A stretch of 17,347 nucleotides of DNA from JAHWJR01 sp035942035 (GTDB lineage Bacteria > Actinomycetota > Acidimicrobiia > Acidimicrobiales > CADCSY01), in assembly GCA_035942035.1 (NCBI GenBank), contig DASZDK010000044.1:1-17347 (forward strand), written 5' to 3'. Below the pieces are notes generated by a model. The model made no database searches. It saw only the letters and a program-made list of their open reading frames with translations, and was not told the origin of the DNA. Of the stretch, positions 6,621-13,018 are shown one piece after another. Both the position numbers and the translations under genes were made by a program. How positions within the stretch are numbered: the first letter of the stretch is position 1; the number at the start of each line of letters is the position of its first letter.

Positions 6621-7277
6621 TCAGGTGCGGGGCGCGTCGAACAGCACGTCCACCGGCTCGCCCCGGATGGCGGCGAAGGCGGTGGGGCCCCACCGGCCGG
6701 CGCCGGCCAGCGGCGACGGCAGGTCCTCCTCGGAGAACCAACCCACGTCGGCGCACTCCAGCGGATGGGCGGCGAGCTCGCCGCCCACCATCCGGCAGTG
6801 GAACACCAACGAGTACAGCGGCACCTGGGAGAACCCCAGCCGGAGCCCGTCGAGCACGGCGATGAGCCGCTCCGGCCGGCAGTCGATGCCGGTCTCCTCC
6901 CGCACCTCCTTGACCGCCACCTCGGAGGGTGAGTAGCCCACGTCGGCCCAGCCCGTCGGGTAGAGCCACACCCCCGAATCGGCTCGCTGCACCAGCAGGA
7001 TCTCACCCCGCTCGTTGCCCACCACCGCTCCCACCGCCGCCTTGGGCGTGACGTAGCCGGCGACGCCGGAGCCGACCCCGCGCATCCACTCCTCGACCAC
7101 CACCTCGGGCGGTCGCTTCCCGTCGATGGCGGCGCGCATCTCGGCCGCCACTTTGAGCACCTCCTCGAACCGCTCGCGCTCGTAGAGGTTGTCGCTGAAG
7201 CCCAGCCCGGTGCGGGCGATGGCGGCCAGCGCCTCGCTCCAGCGGAGCAGGTCGGACCGAGCGGGACCGGGCTCCAC
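6621..7277 (-). CDS. NUDIX hydrolase with N-terminal NUDIX_N-type helical domain
   Basis: Predicted hydrolase of a nucleoside diphosphate linked to another moiety; cytosolic, 218 aa. Residues 8-72 form the helical N-terminal extension typical of the NUDIX_N group (LLRWSEALAAIARTGLGF...DNLYERERFEEVLKVAAEM). Residues ~75-205 are the NUDIX fold. The box runs from G109 to I131. Its metal-binding core KEVREETG keeps Glu124, Glu127 and Glu128, but the Glu expected five residues after the first Gly (consensus Gx5E) is Tyr115, and the usual Arg of REUxEE is Lys123. Lys at that position is common in this subgroup as I recall it; Tyr115 is less usual. The start GTG 7277 lies 6 nt after a TAGCCT box (leaderless). 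It is 33 bp downstream of glnD but has its own promoter. Substrate unknown. Confidence 0.9.
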   Translation of the reverse strand: MEPGPARSDLLRWSEALAAIARTGLGFSDNLYERERFEEVLKVAAEMRAAIDGKRPPEVVVEEWMRGVGSGVAGYVTPKAAVGAVVGNERGEILLVQRADSGVWLYPTGWADVGYSPSEVAVKEVREETGIDCRPERLIAVLDGLRLGFSQVPLYSLVFHCRMVGGELAAHPLECADVGWFSEEDLPSPLAGAGRWGPTAFAAIRGEPVDVLFDAPRT

Positions 7278-7283
7278 AGCGTG

Positions 7284-7289
7284 AGGCTA
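7284..7289 (-). promoter_or_regulatory. -10 box (TAGCCT), leaderless promoter of the NUDIX gene
   Basis: TAGCCT fits TANNNT and ends 6 nt before GTG 7277. It is the same hexamer as in front of the PAC2 gene, and it lies in the 33-bp gap after glnD. Confidence 0.55.
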
Positions 7290-7310
7290 ACGCTGCGCCA
7301 CCGGGAGGCG

Positions 7311-9632
7311 TCAGCGTTCGAGGTGGTGGAGGACCGCTCGCTCCAGCTCCCGCAGGTGCTCCCGCTCGGTCAGCTTTCCGCCGGCGGCGGTGCGGACGTA
7401 GAAGGTGTCGACCACCTCGCTGCCGAGGGTGGCCACCCGGGCCAGGCGGATGTCGAGATCGAGCTCCGCCAGGGCAGTGGTGATGCGGTACAGCACGCCC
7501 ACCGCGTCCGGCGCCCGCACCTCGACCACGGTGGACGACGCCGAGGCGTGGTTGTCGACGTGGACCCTGGGCGCCGCCAGCAGGGAGGTGCCCGGCGCCC
7601 GCCGGCGGTAGGTCCGCGACCGGGCGGCCATCCGGGCGGCCAGAGCCAGGCGGCCCTCCACGGCCAGGCCCACCCGCGAGGCGACACGGTGCCAGTCGAC
7701 GCCGTCACCACTGGGCTCCACCCGGAACTGCGAGGCAGCCATGCCGTGGTCGGAGGCGGCGTCGGCGGCCAGCACGCCCAGCCCCTCCAGGGCGAGGGCG
7801 CCGGCCACCCGGGCGAACAGGCCGGGCCGGTCGGGGGCCACCACGGTGAGCACGTCACCCTCGCCGGACACCACGGTGCCCCCGGCCGCCATCAGGCGCC
7901 GGACGCCGGGACCGGGGAAGCCGCCGCCGGTGACCTCGCCGGCGGTGCCGCCTCGCACCACGTGGGCCACCCGCTCGACCAGCTGGGCCACCAGGCCGGC
8001 CTTCCACTCTCCCCACGCCGAGGGACCGGTGGCCAGCGAGTCGGCCTCGGTCAGCGCCGCCAGAAGCTCCAGGGTGGTGAGCGAGCCCACCGCTTGGGCC
8101 ACGCCCTCGATGACGGCGTCGTCGGAGAGGTCCCGCCGGGTGGCCACGTCGGGCAGCAGGAGGTGGTGGCGCACCAGGTCGCACAGGACGCCGGCGTCGG
8201 CCGGGCCGAACCCCATGCGGGGCGCCACCTCCGCCATCAGCTCGACCCCCACGTCGGTGTGGTCGCCGGGGAAGCCCTTACCCAGGTCGTGGAGCCACGC
8301 CCCCACCAGGAGGAGGTCGGGCCGGGGAACCTCGGGGCACAGCCCGGCGGCCACGGCCGCCGCCTCGCACAGGTGACGGTCGACGGTGAAGCGGTGGTAG
8401 GCGTTGCGTTGGGGCTTGCTGCGCACGGACGCCCATTCGGGCAGCACCCGCTCGACCAGGTGGCGCTGGTCGAGCGCCTCCATCACGGGCACGGCGGCGG
8501 GACCGGTGGCCAGCAGGTCGACGAGGGCGGTGCGGGCGCCTTCGGGCCAGGGGCCGGCGAGCACGGGCGCCGACGCCGCCAGCCGGTCGAGCGAGGAGCG
8601 GTCGAGAGGCACCTCGGCCCGGGCGGCGGCCGCCGCCGCCCGCAGGACCAGGGTGCCGTCGGCGGCAGGGTCGACGCTCTCCTCCAGGTGGACCTCGCCG
8701 TCCCGCAGCACCAGGCCGGGACCGAGGGGGCGGTCGCGGCGGAACACCCGGCCCGAAGGCCCCGCCAGCGACGACGAGAGCCGGTGCCACGCCTCGTCGG
8801 AGATCCACGTCACCGTGCGGGCGGCGCCGGCCAGCCGGTACATGAGGGCGTCGGCGTCGGCCTCGCCCAGGGCGGCAGCCACCTCGTCCTGGCGTTCGAG
8901 CAGGAGGTCGTCCGACGCCCGCCCCGTCGCCCGGTGAAGGCCGACCCGCACGGCGAGGAGGACCTTTTCGGCCTCGGCCAGGGCGGCGACGTCGCCCTCG
9001 GCCAGGACCGGCCGGGCCGCCTGGGCCCAGCGGAGGACGTGGACGTCACGCAGGCCTCCCCGGCCCTCCTTGACGTCGGGCTCGAGGAGGAAGGCGACCT
9101 CGCCGGCGCCGGCGTGGCGGGAGGTGCTGCGGCGGCCAAGCTCGGCCAGCCACCGCCCGGAGCGCTTGCGCCACTGGCGCCGGCCGCGCTCGGCCAGATC
9201 GAGTCCTCCCGCCGGGTCGCCGGCCAGGTGACGGATCGACAGCACGGCGGTGGCGGTGTCGAGCTCGGCCGAGGCAAGAGCGAGGGCCCGCCGGGGTGAC
9301 AGCACGGCGTGGCCCAGCTTCAGTCCCGAGTCCCAGACCGGGTACCAGAGGCGCTCGGCCACGGCGGCCACGGCGCCGGCGTCCATCCGCTCCTCGTGCA
9401 GCAGCCACAGGTCGAGGTCGCTGCCCGGCGCCAGCTCGCCGCGGCCGTGGCCGCCCACGGCCACCAGCGCCAGGCCCCGGTCCCGCCCATCGGTGGCCCG
9501 GTCGAACACCTCGGCCAGCCACTCGTCGGTGACCGCGGCCAGCGCCCGGCACGCCTCCCGGCCCCCCAGCGGGCCGGCGATCACCGCCGCCCGGCGCTCG
9601 GCCACGCCGGCGCCCACCGCAGGAGCGGTCAC
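7311..9632 (-). CDS. glnD: GlnD, P-II nucleotidyltransferase / nucleotide-removing enzyme
   Basis: Modifies and demodifies the P-II protein GlnB according to glutamine level; cytosolic, 773 aa, somewhat shorter than the ~850-900 aa of enterobacterial GlnD. The nucleotidyltransferase domain (~50-200) carries GGHGRGELAPGSDLDL, with Asp72 and Asp74 as metal ligands. The HD hydrolase domain (~410-560) carries HRFTVDRH (His413, His420) and HDLGKG (His448, Asp449). Two ACT domains that sense glutamine lie at ~594-665 (VVAPDRPGLFARVAGAL) and ~702-770 (VRAPDAVGVLYRITTAL). Both activities appear intact. In actinobacteria such enzymes adenylylate rather than uridylylate P-II, so the nucleotide is uncertain here. 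The start GTG 9632 lies 4 bp after the glnB stop, so the two genes should be coupled in one operon. Confidence 0.96.
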   Translation of the reverse strand: MTAPAVGAGVAERRAAVIAGPLGGREACRALAAVTDEWLAEVFDRATDGRDRGLALVAVGGHGRGELAPGSDLDLWLLHEERMDAGAVAAVAERLWYPVWDSGLKLGHAVLSPRRALALASAELDTATAVLSIRHLAGDPAGGLDLAERGRRQWRKRSGRWLAELGRRSTSRHAGAGEVAFLLEPDVKEGRGGLRDVHVLRWAQAARPVLAEGDVAALAEAEKVLLAVRVGLHRATGRASDDLLLERQDEVAAALGEADADALMYRLAGAARTVTWISDEAWHRLSSSLAGPSGRVFRRDRPLGPGLVLRDGEVHLEESVDPAADGTLVLRAAAAAARAEVPLDRSSLDRLAASAPVLAGPWPEGARTALVDLLATGPAAVPVMEALDQRHLVERVLPEWASVRSKPQRNAYHRFTVDRHLCEAAAVAAGLCPEVPRPDLLLVGAWLHDLGKGFPGDHTDVGVELMAEVAPRMGFGPADAGVLCDLVRHHLLLPDVATRRDLSDDAVIEGVAQAVGSLTTLELLAALTEADSLATGPSAWGEWKAGLVAQLVERVAHVVRGGTAGEVTGGGFPGPGVRRLMAAGGTVVSGEGDVLTVVAPDRPGLFARVAGALALEGLGVLAADAASDHGMAASQFRVEPSGDGVDWHRVASRVGLAVEGRLALAARMAARSRTYRRRAPGTSLLAAPRVHVDNHASASSTVVEVRAPDAVGVLYRITTALAELDLDIRLARVATLGSEVVDTFYVRTAAGGKLTEREHLRELERAVLHHLER

Positions 9633-9636
9633 CGGC

Positions 9637-9975
9637 TCACAGGGCGTCGTCGCCCATCTCGCCGGTACGGATGCGGATGACCCGGTCGACCTCGCTGATC
9701 CAGACCTTGCCGTCGCCGATCTTGCCGGTCCGGGCCGCGGCCACGATCACGTTGGCCACGTCCTCGGCGTCGAACACGTCGCACAGCACCTCGACGCGCG
9801 TCTTGGGCACGACGTCGACGGTGTACTCGGTGCCCCGGTAGACCGAGGTCTTGCCCTTCTGGCGGCCGTAACCCGACGCCTCGGTGATGGTGAGACCCTT
9901 GACCCCGAAGTCGGACAGCGCCGCCTTCACCTCCTCGGCCTTGTGCGGCTTGACGATGGCGGTCACCAGCTTCAT
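9637..9975 (-). CDS. glnB: P-II nitrogen regulatory protein (GlnB/GlnK)
   Basis: Trimeric signal protein that binds ATP/ADP and 2-oxoglutarate and controls targets such as the Amt channel. From ATG 9975 the product is 112 aa, exactly the canonical length; a longer frame open to 10005 would overlap the upstream gene and add ten non-conserved residues. It opens MKLVTAIVKPHK, and the T-loop (YGRQKGKTSVYRGTEY, 36-51) ends in Tyr51, the nucleotidylylation site, followed by VDVVPKTRVEV. TGKIGDGKVWI at 83-93 is the P-II C-terminal signature. glnD follows after 4 bp. It starts 16 bp after the stop of the CoA-disulfide-reductase-like gene, so all three may share an mRNA. Amt lies 1.7 kb away instead of adjacent. 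Confidence 0.97.
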   Translation of the reverse strand: MKLVTAIVKPHKAEEVKAALSDFGVKGLTITEASGYGRQKGKTSVYRGTEYTVDVVPKTRVEVLCDVFDAEDVANVIVAAARTGKIGDGKVWISEVDRVIRIRTGEMGDDAL

Positions 9976-9991
9976 CTGGTTCCGTGCCCCC

Positions 9992-11350
9992 TCACCGCTG
10001 GTCACCGCCGCCCGTCGCCCGCTCCCCCGCCTTGCGGGCGGCGATCAGCACCGGGTCCCACGCCGGCGAGAAGGGTGGGGCGTAGGCCAGGTCGAGCTGT
10101 GCCACCTGGGACGCGGTCATGCCGGCGTGCAGGGCGGTGGCGACCACGTCGATGCGCTTGGCCGAGCCACTGCCACCCACGATCTGGGCCCCGAGCAGCC
10201 GACCGCTCCCCCGCTCGGCCACCATCTTGACCGTGACCGCCGGCGCCTCCGGCAGGTAACCGGCGCGAGTGGTGCTGTCGAGCCGCACGGCGGTGTGGTC
10301 GAGGCCGGCCCGGGTCGCCTCCCGCTCGGTGAGGCCGGTGCGGGCGATCTCGGTGGCGCAGAGCTTCACCGCCGCCGTCCCCACCACCCCGGGGAAGCGG
10401 GCGTCGCCACCGGCGAGGTTGGTCCCCGCCACCCGGGCCTGCTTGTTGGCCACCGTGCCCAGGGGCACGTGCACCTTGCCCCCGGTGACCAGGTGCACCG
10501 ACTCGCAGCAGTCACCCGCCGCCCACACCCCCTCGGCGCAGGTCGCCTGCCGATCGTCCACGGCGACGGCGCCGCCGGCGCCCAGGGTGATGCCGGCTTC
10601 ACCCGCCAGCTCGCCGTTGGGCACCACGCCGAGACCCAGCACCACCAGGTCGGCAGGGAGGTCGCCGGCCTCGGTGTGCACCACGCCCTCGTCGAAGCCG
10701 AGCGTCGCCGTGCCGCAACGCACGTCGATGCCGTGCCGGCGCATGGCCTCGCTGACCAGGGCGCCCATGTCGCGGTCGAGCGTGCCCATGACCTCCGGCT
10801 CACGCTCCACGACCACCACCCGGGCGCCCCGGTGGGTGAAGGCCTCGGCCATCTCCAGACCGATGTAGCCGCCGCCCACGACCACCACGTGCGAGCCGCC
10901 ACTGTCCCGGGCGGAGGCCAGCAACGCCGCAGCGTCGTCCAGCGTCTGCACCCCGAACACGCACTCCCGCCCGGCCCCGGGGAGGTCCGGGCGACGGGGC
11001 CGGGCGCCGGTGCCGAACACCAGCTGGTCGAAGTCCAGACGGAAGGTACGGCCGGCGCCGTGGTCACGCACCTCGACCTGCCGGCGGTCGAGGTCGACGC
11101 CCACCGCCTCGTGGTGCAGGCGGACGTCGATGTGGAGGCGGTCGCGGAACTCCTCCGGGCTGCGGACCACCAGGTCGTCGAGGCGCTCCACCTCACCGCC
11201 CACCAGGTAGGGGATGCCGCACGCCGACCAACTCGTGCGCCCACCTCGTTCGAGGGCGACGATCTCGAGGTCGGGCCGGCGGCGGCGGGCCTGGGAGGCG
11301 GCTCCCATGCCGCCGGCGTCGCCGCCGATCACGACCAGGCGCTCGGCCAC
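9992..11350 (-). CDS. CoA-disulfide reductase / NADH oxidase-like FAD-dependent oxidoreductase
   Basis: 452-aa flavoprotein of the single-cysteine pyridine-nucleotide-disulfide reductase group (CoA-disulfide reductase, NADH oxidase/peroxidase). The FAD-binding loop is at 6-22 (VIGGDAGGMGAASQARR). The redox cysteine Cys44 sits in SACGIPYLVGG, the group signature. The NAD(P)H loop is at 155-165 (VVVVGGGYIGL) and the second FAD motif at 276-281 (WAAGDC). The C-terminal dimerisation domain ends with LAYAPPFSPAWDPVLIAA (421-438). There is no rhodanese domain. The likely role is reduction of CoA disulfide or another low-mass disulfide, peroxide or O2; the substrate is open. Start GTG 11350 lies 7 nt after a TACGGT box. 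It sits directly upstream of glnB, and divergent from a Cys-rich ORF across 37 bp, which hints at shared redox-related control. Confidence 0.9.
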   Translation of the reverse strand: MAERLVVIGGDAGGMGAASQARRRRPDLEIVALERGGRTSWSACGIPYLVGGEVERLDDLVVRSPEEFRDRLHIDVRLHHEAVGVDLDRRQVEVRDHGAGRTFRLDFDQLVFGTGARPRRPDLPGAGRECVFGVQTLDDAAALLASARDSGGSHVVVVGGGYIGLEMAEAFTHRGARVVVVEREPEVMGTLDRDMGALVSEAMRRHGIDVRCGTATLGFDEGVVHTEAGDLPADLVVLGLGVVPNGELAGEAGITLGAGGAVAVDDRQATCAEGVWAAGDCCESVHLVTGGKVHVPLGTVANKQARVAGTNLAGGDARFPGVVGTAAVKLCATEIARTGLTEREATRAGLDHTAVRLDSTTRAGYLPEAPAVTVKMVAERGSGRLLGAQIVGGSGSAKRIDVVATALHAGMTASQVAQLDLAYAPPFSPAWDPVLIAARKAGERATGGGDQR

Positions 11351-11357
11351 CTCTGGA

Positions 11358-11363
11358 ACCGTA
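11358..11363 (-). promoter_or_regulatory. -10 box (TACGGT), leaderless promoter of the CoA-disulfide-reductase-like gene (and perhaps glnB-glnD)
   Basis: TACGGT fits TANNNT and ends 7 nt before GTG 11350, with no ribosome binding site. No separate promoter was obvious before glnB, so this one may drive all three genes. Confidence 0.55.
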
Positions 11364-11375
11364 CTCCGGGTGGGG

Positions 11376-11381
11376 CAGAAT
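11376..11381 (+). promoter_or_regulatory. Weak -10 box (CAGAAT) of the Cys-rich small gene
   Basis: CAGAAT deviates from TANNNT only in its first base and ends 6 nt before GTG 11388. It lies in the 37-bp divergent spacer shared with the flavoenzyme promoter. Confidence 0.4.
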
Positions 11382-11387
11382 GGCGCC

Positions 11388-11582
11388 GTGGGCGTACGCC
11401 GCGACTGCCGCCACTACTCCACCCGCACCACGGCGGGGAGCGAGGTCGTGCAGCGCTGCCGCGTGGACGCCAACGAGGAGATGCCCTTCGCCTGCCCCGA
11501 AGGGTGCCTGTTCTTCGAGAGCCGCTCCATCACCGACGCCGGGTGGGAGCGCTTCGGCGACGGCGACCCCGCCGGGGCCTGA
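11388..11582 (+). CDS. Small cysteine-rich protein, 64 aa (putative metal-binding)
   Basis: A 64-aa product with four cysteines: Cys7 (DCRHY), Cys24 (QRCRVDA), Cys36 and Cys40 (FACPEGC), the last pair spaced CxxxC and followed by LFFESRSIT. His9 is also near the first Cys. The spacing suggests a small zinc or Fe-S binding site or a redox-active disulfide protein. There is no signal peptide or membrane segment. The start GTG 11388 is chosen from a CAGAAT box 6 nt upstream, the divergent gene only 37 bp away, and the position of the conserved-looking Cys/His residues. A strong hairpin begins at the stop codon, supporting a true gene end. I recall similar short proteins as uncharacterised actinobacterial ORFs but cannot name a family. 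Function unknown. Confidence 0.7.
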   Translation: MGVRRDCRHYSTRTTAGSEVVQRCRVDANEEMPFACPEGCLFFESRSITDAGWERFGDGDPAGA

Positions 11583-11601
11583 AGCCGGCTGAACCGGCTT
11601 C
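11581..11601. terminator. Perfect 8-bp GC hairpin between the Cys-rich gene and amt
   Basis: GAAGCCGG and CCGGCTTC flank a 5-nt loop, starting within the stop codon of the Cys-rich gene and 31 bp from the amt stop. Its position between convergent genes fits a bidirectional terminator, although no T-run follows. More GC-rich dyads continue to about 11632. Confidence 0.6.
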
Positions 11602-11632
11602 GGTGCCGGCCACCATCGGCCCGGCGCCGGGC

Positions 11633-12919
11633 TCAGGAGGACACCGCCGTGCGGTCGCCGGGAGGCTCAGGAACGTGGGTCCCCAGGGTCGGCACCATGT
11701 CGTTGAGGAAGTAGGCCGTCTCTGCGTGCTGGCTCCGGTCGAGGCCCTCCAGCTCGTCCTCGGCGCTCGCCCGGATGCCCATGACGGCGTCGATGAGCTT
11801 GGCGAGGGCGACCGATACGACGAGTGAGAAGAACAGCACGGCGGCGCTGGCCACCACCTGGGCAACCATCAGCTCGGCACCGCCGCCGAACAGGAGGCCG
11901 TCGGCGCCGGCGTCGTTCACCGACACGTCGGCGAACAGGCCCAGCAACAGGGAGCCGAGGAGGCCGCCCACTAGGTGGATCCCCACCACGTCGAGCGAGT
12001 CGTCGTAGCCGAAGCGGAACTTGAGGTTGATGGCGAACAGGCACACCATCCCTGCCGCGGCTCCGATCACCAGGGGGCTGAGGCCCCCGACGAAACCGGC
12101 ACACGGTGTGATGGCAACCAGGCCGGCCACCACGCCGGAGGCGGCGCCCAGGGTGGTGGCGTGGCCGTCCTTCAGCCGCTCACACAGCATCCAGGCGAGC
12201 ATCCCGGCGGAAGCGGCCAGGAAGGTGTTCATGAGGGCGGTGGCGGCCACCCCGTCAGCGGCCAGCGCTGAGCCGGCGTTGAAGCCGAACCAGCCGAACC
12301 ACAGAATCCCCGTGCCCAACATGGTGAGGGGAAGCGAGTGGGGCGGCATGGCCTCGGCCCGCCAGCCCCGGCGCCGACCCAGTACCAGCACCAGACCCAG
12401 AGCGGCGGCGCCGGCGTTGATGTGGACCACGGCGCCGCCGGCGAAGTCGAGCGCCCCCAGGTCGGCCAGCCAACCGCCGCCGAAGACCCAGTGGGCCACC
12501 GGGGCGTAGACCAGCACCAACCAGGCACCGATGAAGACCAGGTACGGCCCGAAGCGCATGCGGTCGGCGGTGGCCCCGGTGATCAGGGCCGGGGTGATGA
12601 CGGCGAAGGTCATCTGGTAGGCGGCGAAGAGCACGAAGGGAATGGTCAGGCCCAGCCGCGGTTCGTCTCCCACACCGGACAGGCCCAGGAACTCGAGGTT
12701 GCCCAGGATCCCACCGTTGCCGGCGTCGCCGAAGGCCAGGGAGAAGCCGATCAGGGCCCACAGCACGGCCACCAGGCCCATGGCGGCGAAGTTCTGCATG
12801 AGCATCCCCAGCACGTGCTTGGAGCGCACCATGCCGCCGTAGAACAGGGCCAGGCCCGGCGTCATGAACAGCACCAGTGCGGTCGAAACGAGCATCCAGG
12901 CGGTATCGCCGGTGTCCAT
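11633..12919 (-). CDS. amt: Ammonium transporter (Amt family)
   Basis: Trimeric inner-membrane ammonium channel, 428 aa, with about eleven hydrophobic segments between residues 5 and 380. The conserved start (FMTPGLALFYGGMVRSKHVLGMLMQNF, in two blocks around 18-44) includes the first pore helix. The Phe gate lies in QMTFAVITPAL (Phe105), and the pore twin histidines are His166 (GGAVVHINAG) and His315 (DVVGIHLVGG). FGWFGFNAGSA at 208-218 is another family block. The cytosolic C-terminus (GIRASAEDELEGLDRSQHAETAY, ~381-403) is the region P-II proteins dock on, so control by the GlnB encoded nearby is expected. ATG 12919 is preceded by AGGAGAG at 12926-12932, so this mRNA has a leader. A 17-bp dyad at 12983-12999 may be an operator. 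Confidence 0.96.
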   Translation of the reverse strand: MDTGDTAWMLVSTALVLFMTPGLALFYGGMVRSKHVLGMLMQNFAAMGLVAVLWALIGFSLAFGDAGNGGILGNLEFLGLSGVGDEPRLGLTIPFVLFAAYQMTFAVITPALITGATADRMRFGPYLVFIGAWLVLVYAPVAHWVFGGGWLADLGALDFAGGAVVHINAGAAALGLVLVLGRRRGWRAEAMPPHSLPLTMLGTGILWFGWFGFNAGSALAADGVAATALMNTFLAASAGMLAWMLCERLKDGHATTLGAASGVVAGLVAITPCAGFVGGLSPLVIGAAAGMVCLFAINLKFRFGYDDSLDVVGIHLVGGLLGSLLLGLFADVSVNDAGADGLLFGGGAELMVAQVVASAAVLFFSLVVSVALAKLIDAVMGIRASAEDELEGLDRSQHAETAYFLNDMVPTLGTHVPEPPGDRTAVSS

Positions 12920-12925
12920 CGGTGT

Positions 12926-12932
12926 CTCTCCT
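12926..12932 (-). promoter_or_regulatory. Ribosome binding site of amt
   Basis: AGGAGAG with its AGGAG core 8 nt before ATG 12919. It shows that amt, unlike many genes here, has a leadered mRNA and confirms the start codon. Confidence 0.65.
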
Positions 12933-12982
12933 GCCCCTCCGCGGTCGCTCCCGTCAGGGTGGCCAAGGCGTGTTGCCGGAGG

Positions 12983-12999
12983 GTTTCACCCAGGTGAAC
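12983..12999. promoter_or_regulatory. Dyad-symmetric site upstream of amt (candidate operator)
   Basis: GTTTCACC and GGTGAAC arms around a one-base centre give a near-perfect 17-bp palindrome, about 64 bp upstream of amt and 19 bp after the S9 peptidase stop. The position suits an operator for a dimeric regulator of amt. It resembles the GTnAC...GnAAC layout of GlnR boxes only loosely, so no regulator is assigned. As an RNA hairpin it would have too small a loop for full pairing, making a terminator less likely. Confidence 0.35.
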
Positions 13000-13018
13000 G
13001 CTCGCCTACCGGCCACCG

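Noticed and set aside
7281..9299. 672-aa + strand ORF antisense to glnD
   Set aside because: Mirror frame of glnD with Gly/His/Gln/Arg-rich composition and no recognisable fold; GlnD motifs on the minus strand are complete.
9637..10005. 122-aa start for the P-II protein
   Set aside because: The ten extra residues are not P-II-like and overlap the upstream flavoenzyme gene; ATG 9975 gives the canonical 112 aa with Tyr51.
9884..11827. 647-aa + strand ORF antisense to the flavoenzyme and running through the Cys-rich gene into amt
   Set aside because: It crosses three genes with good evidence, including a divergent promoter region and a terminator-like hairpin, and has shadow-type composition.
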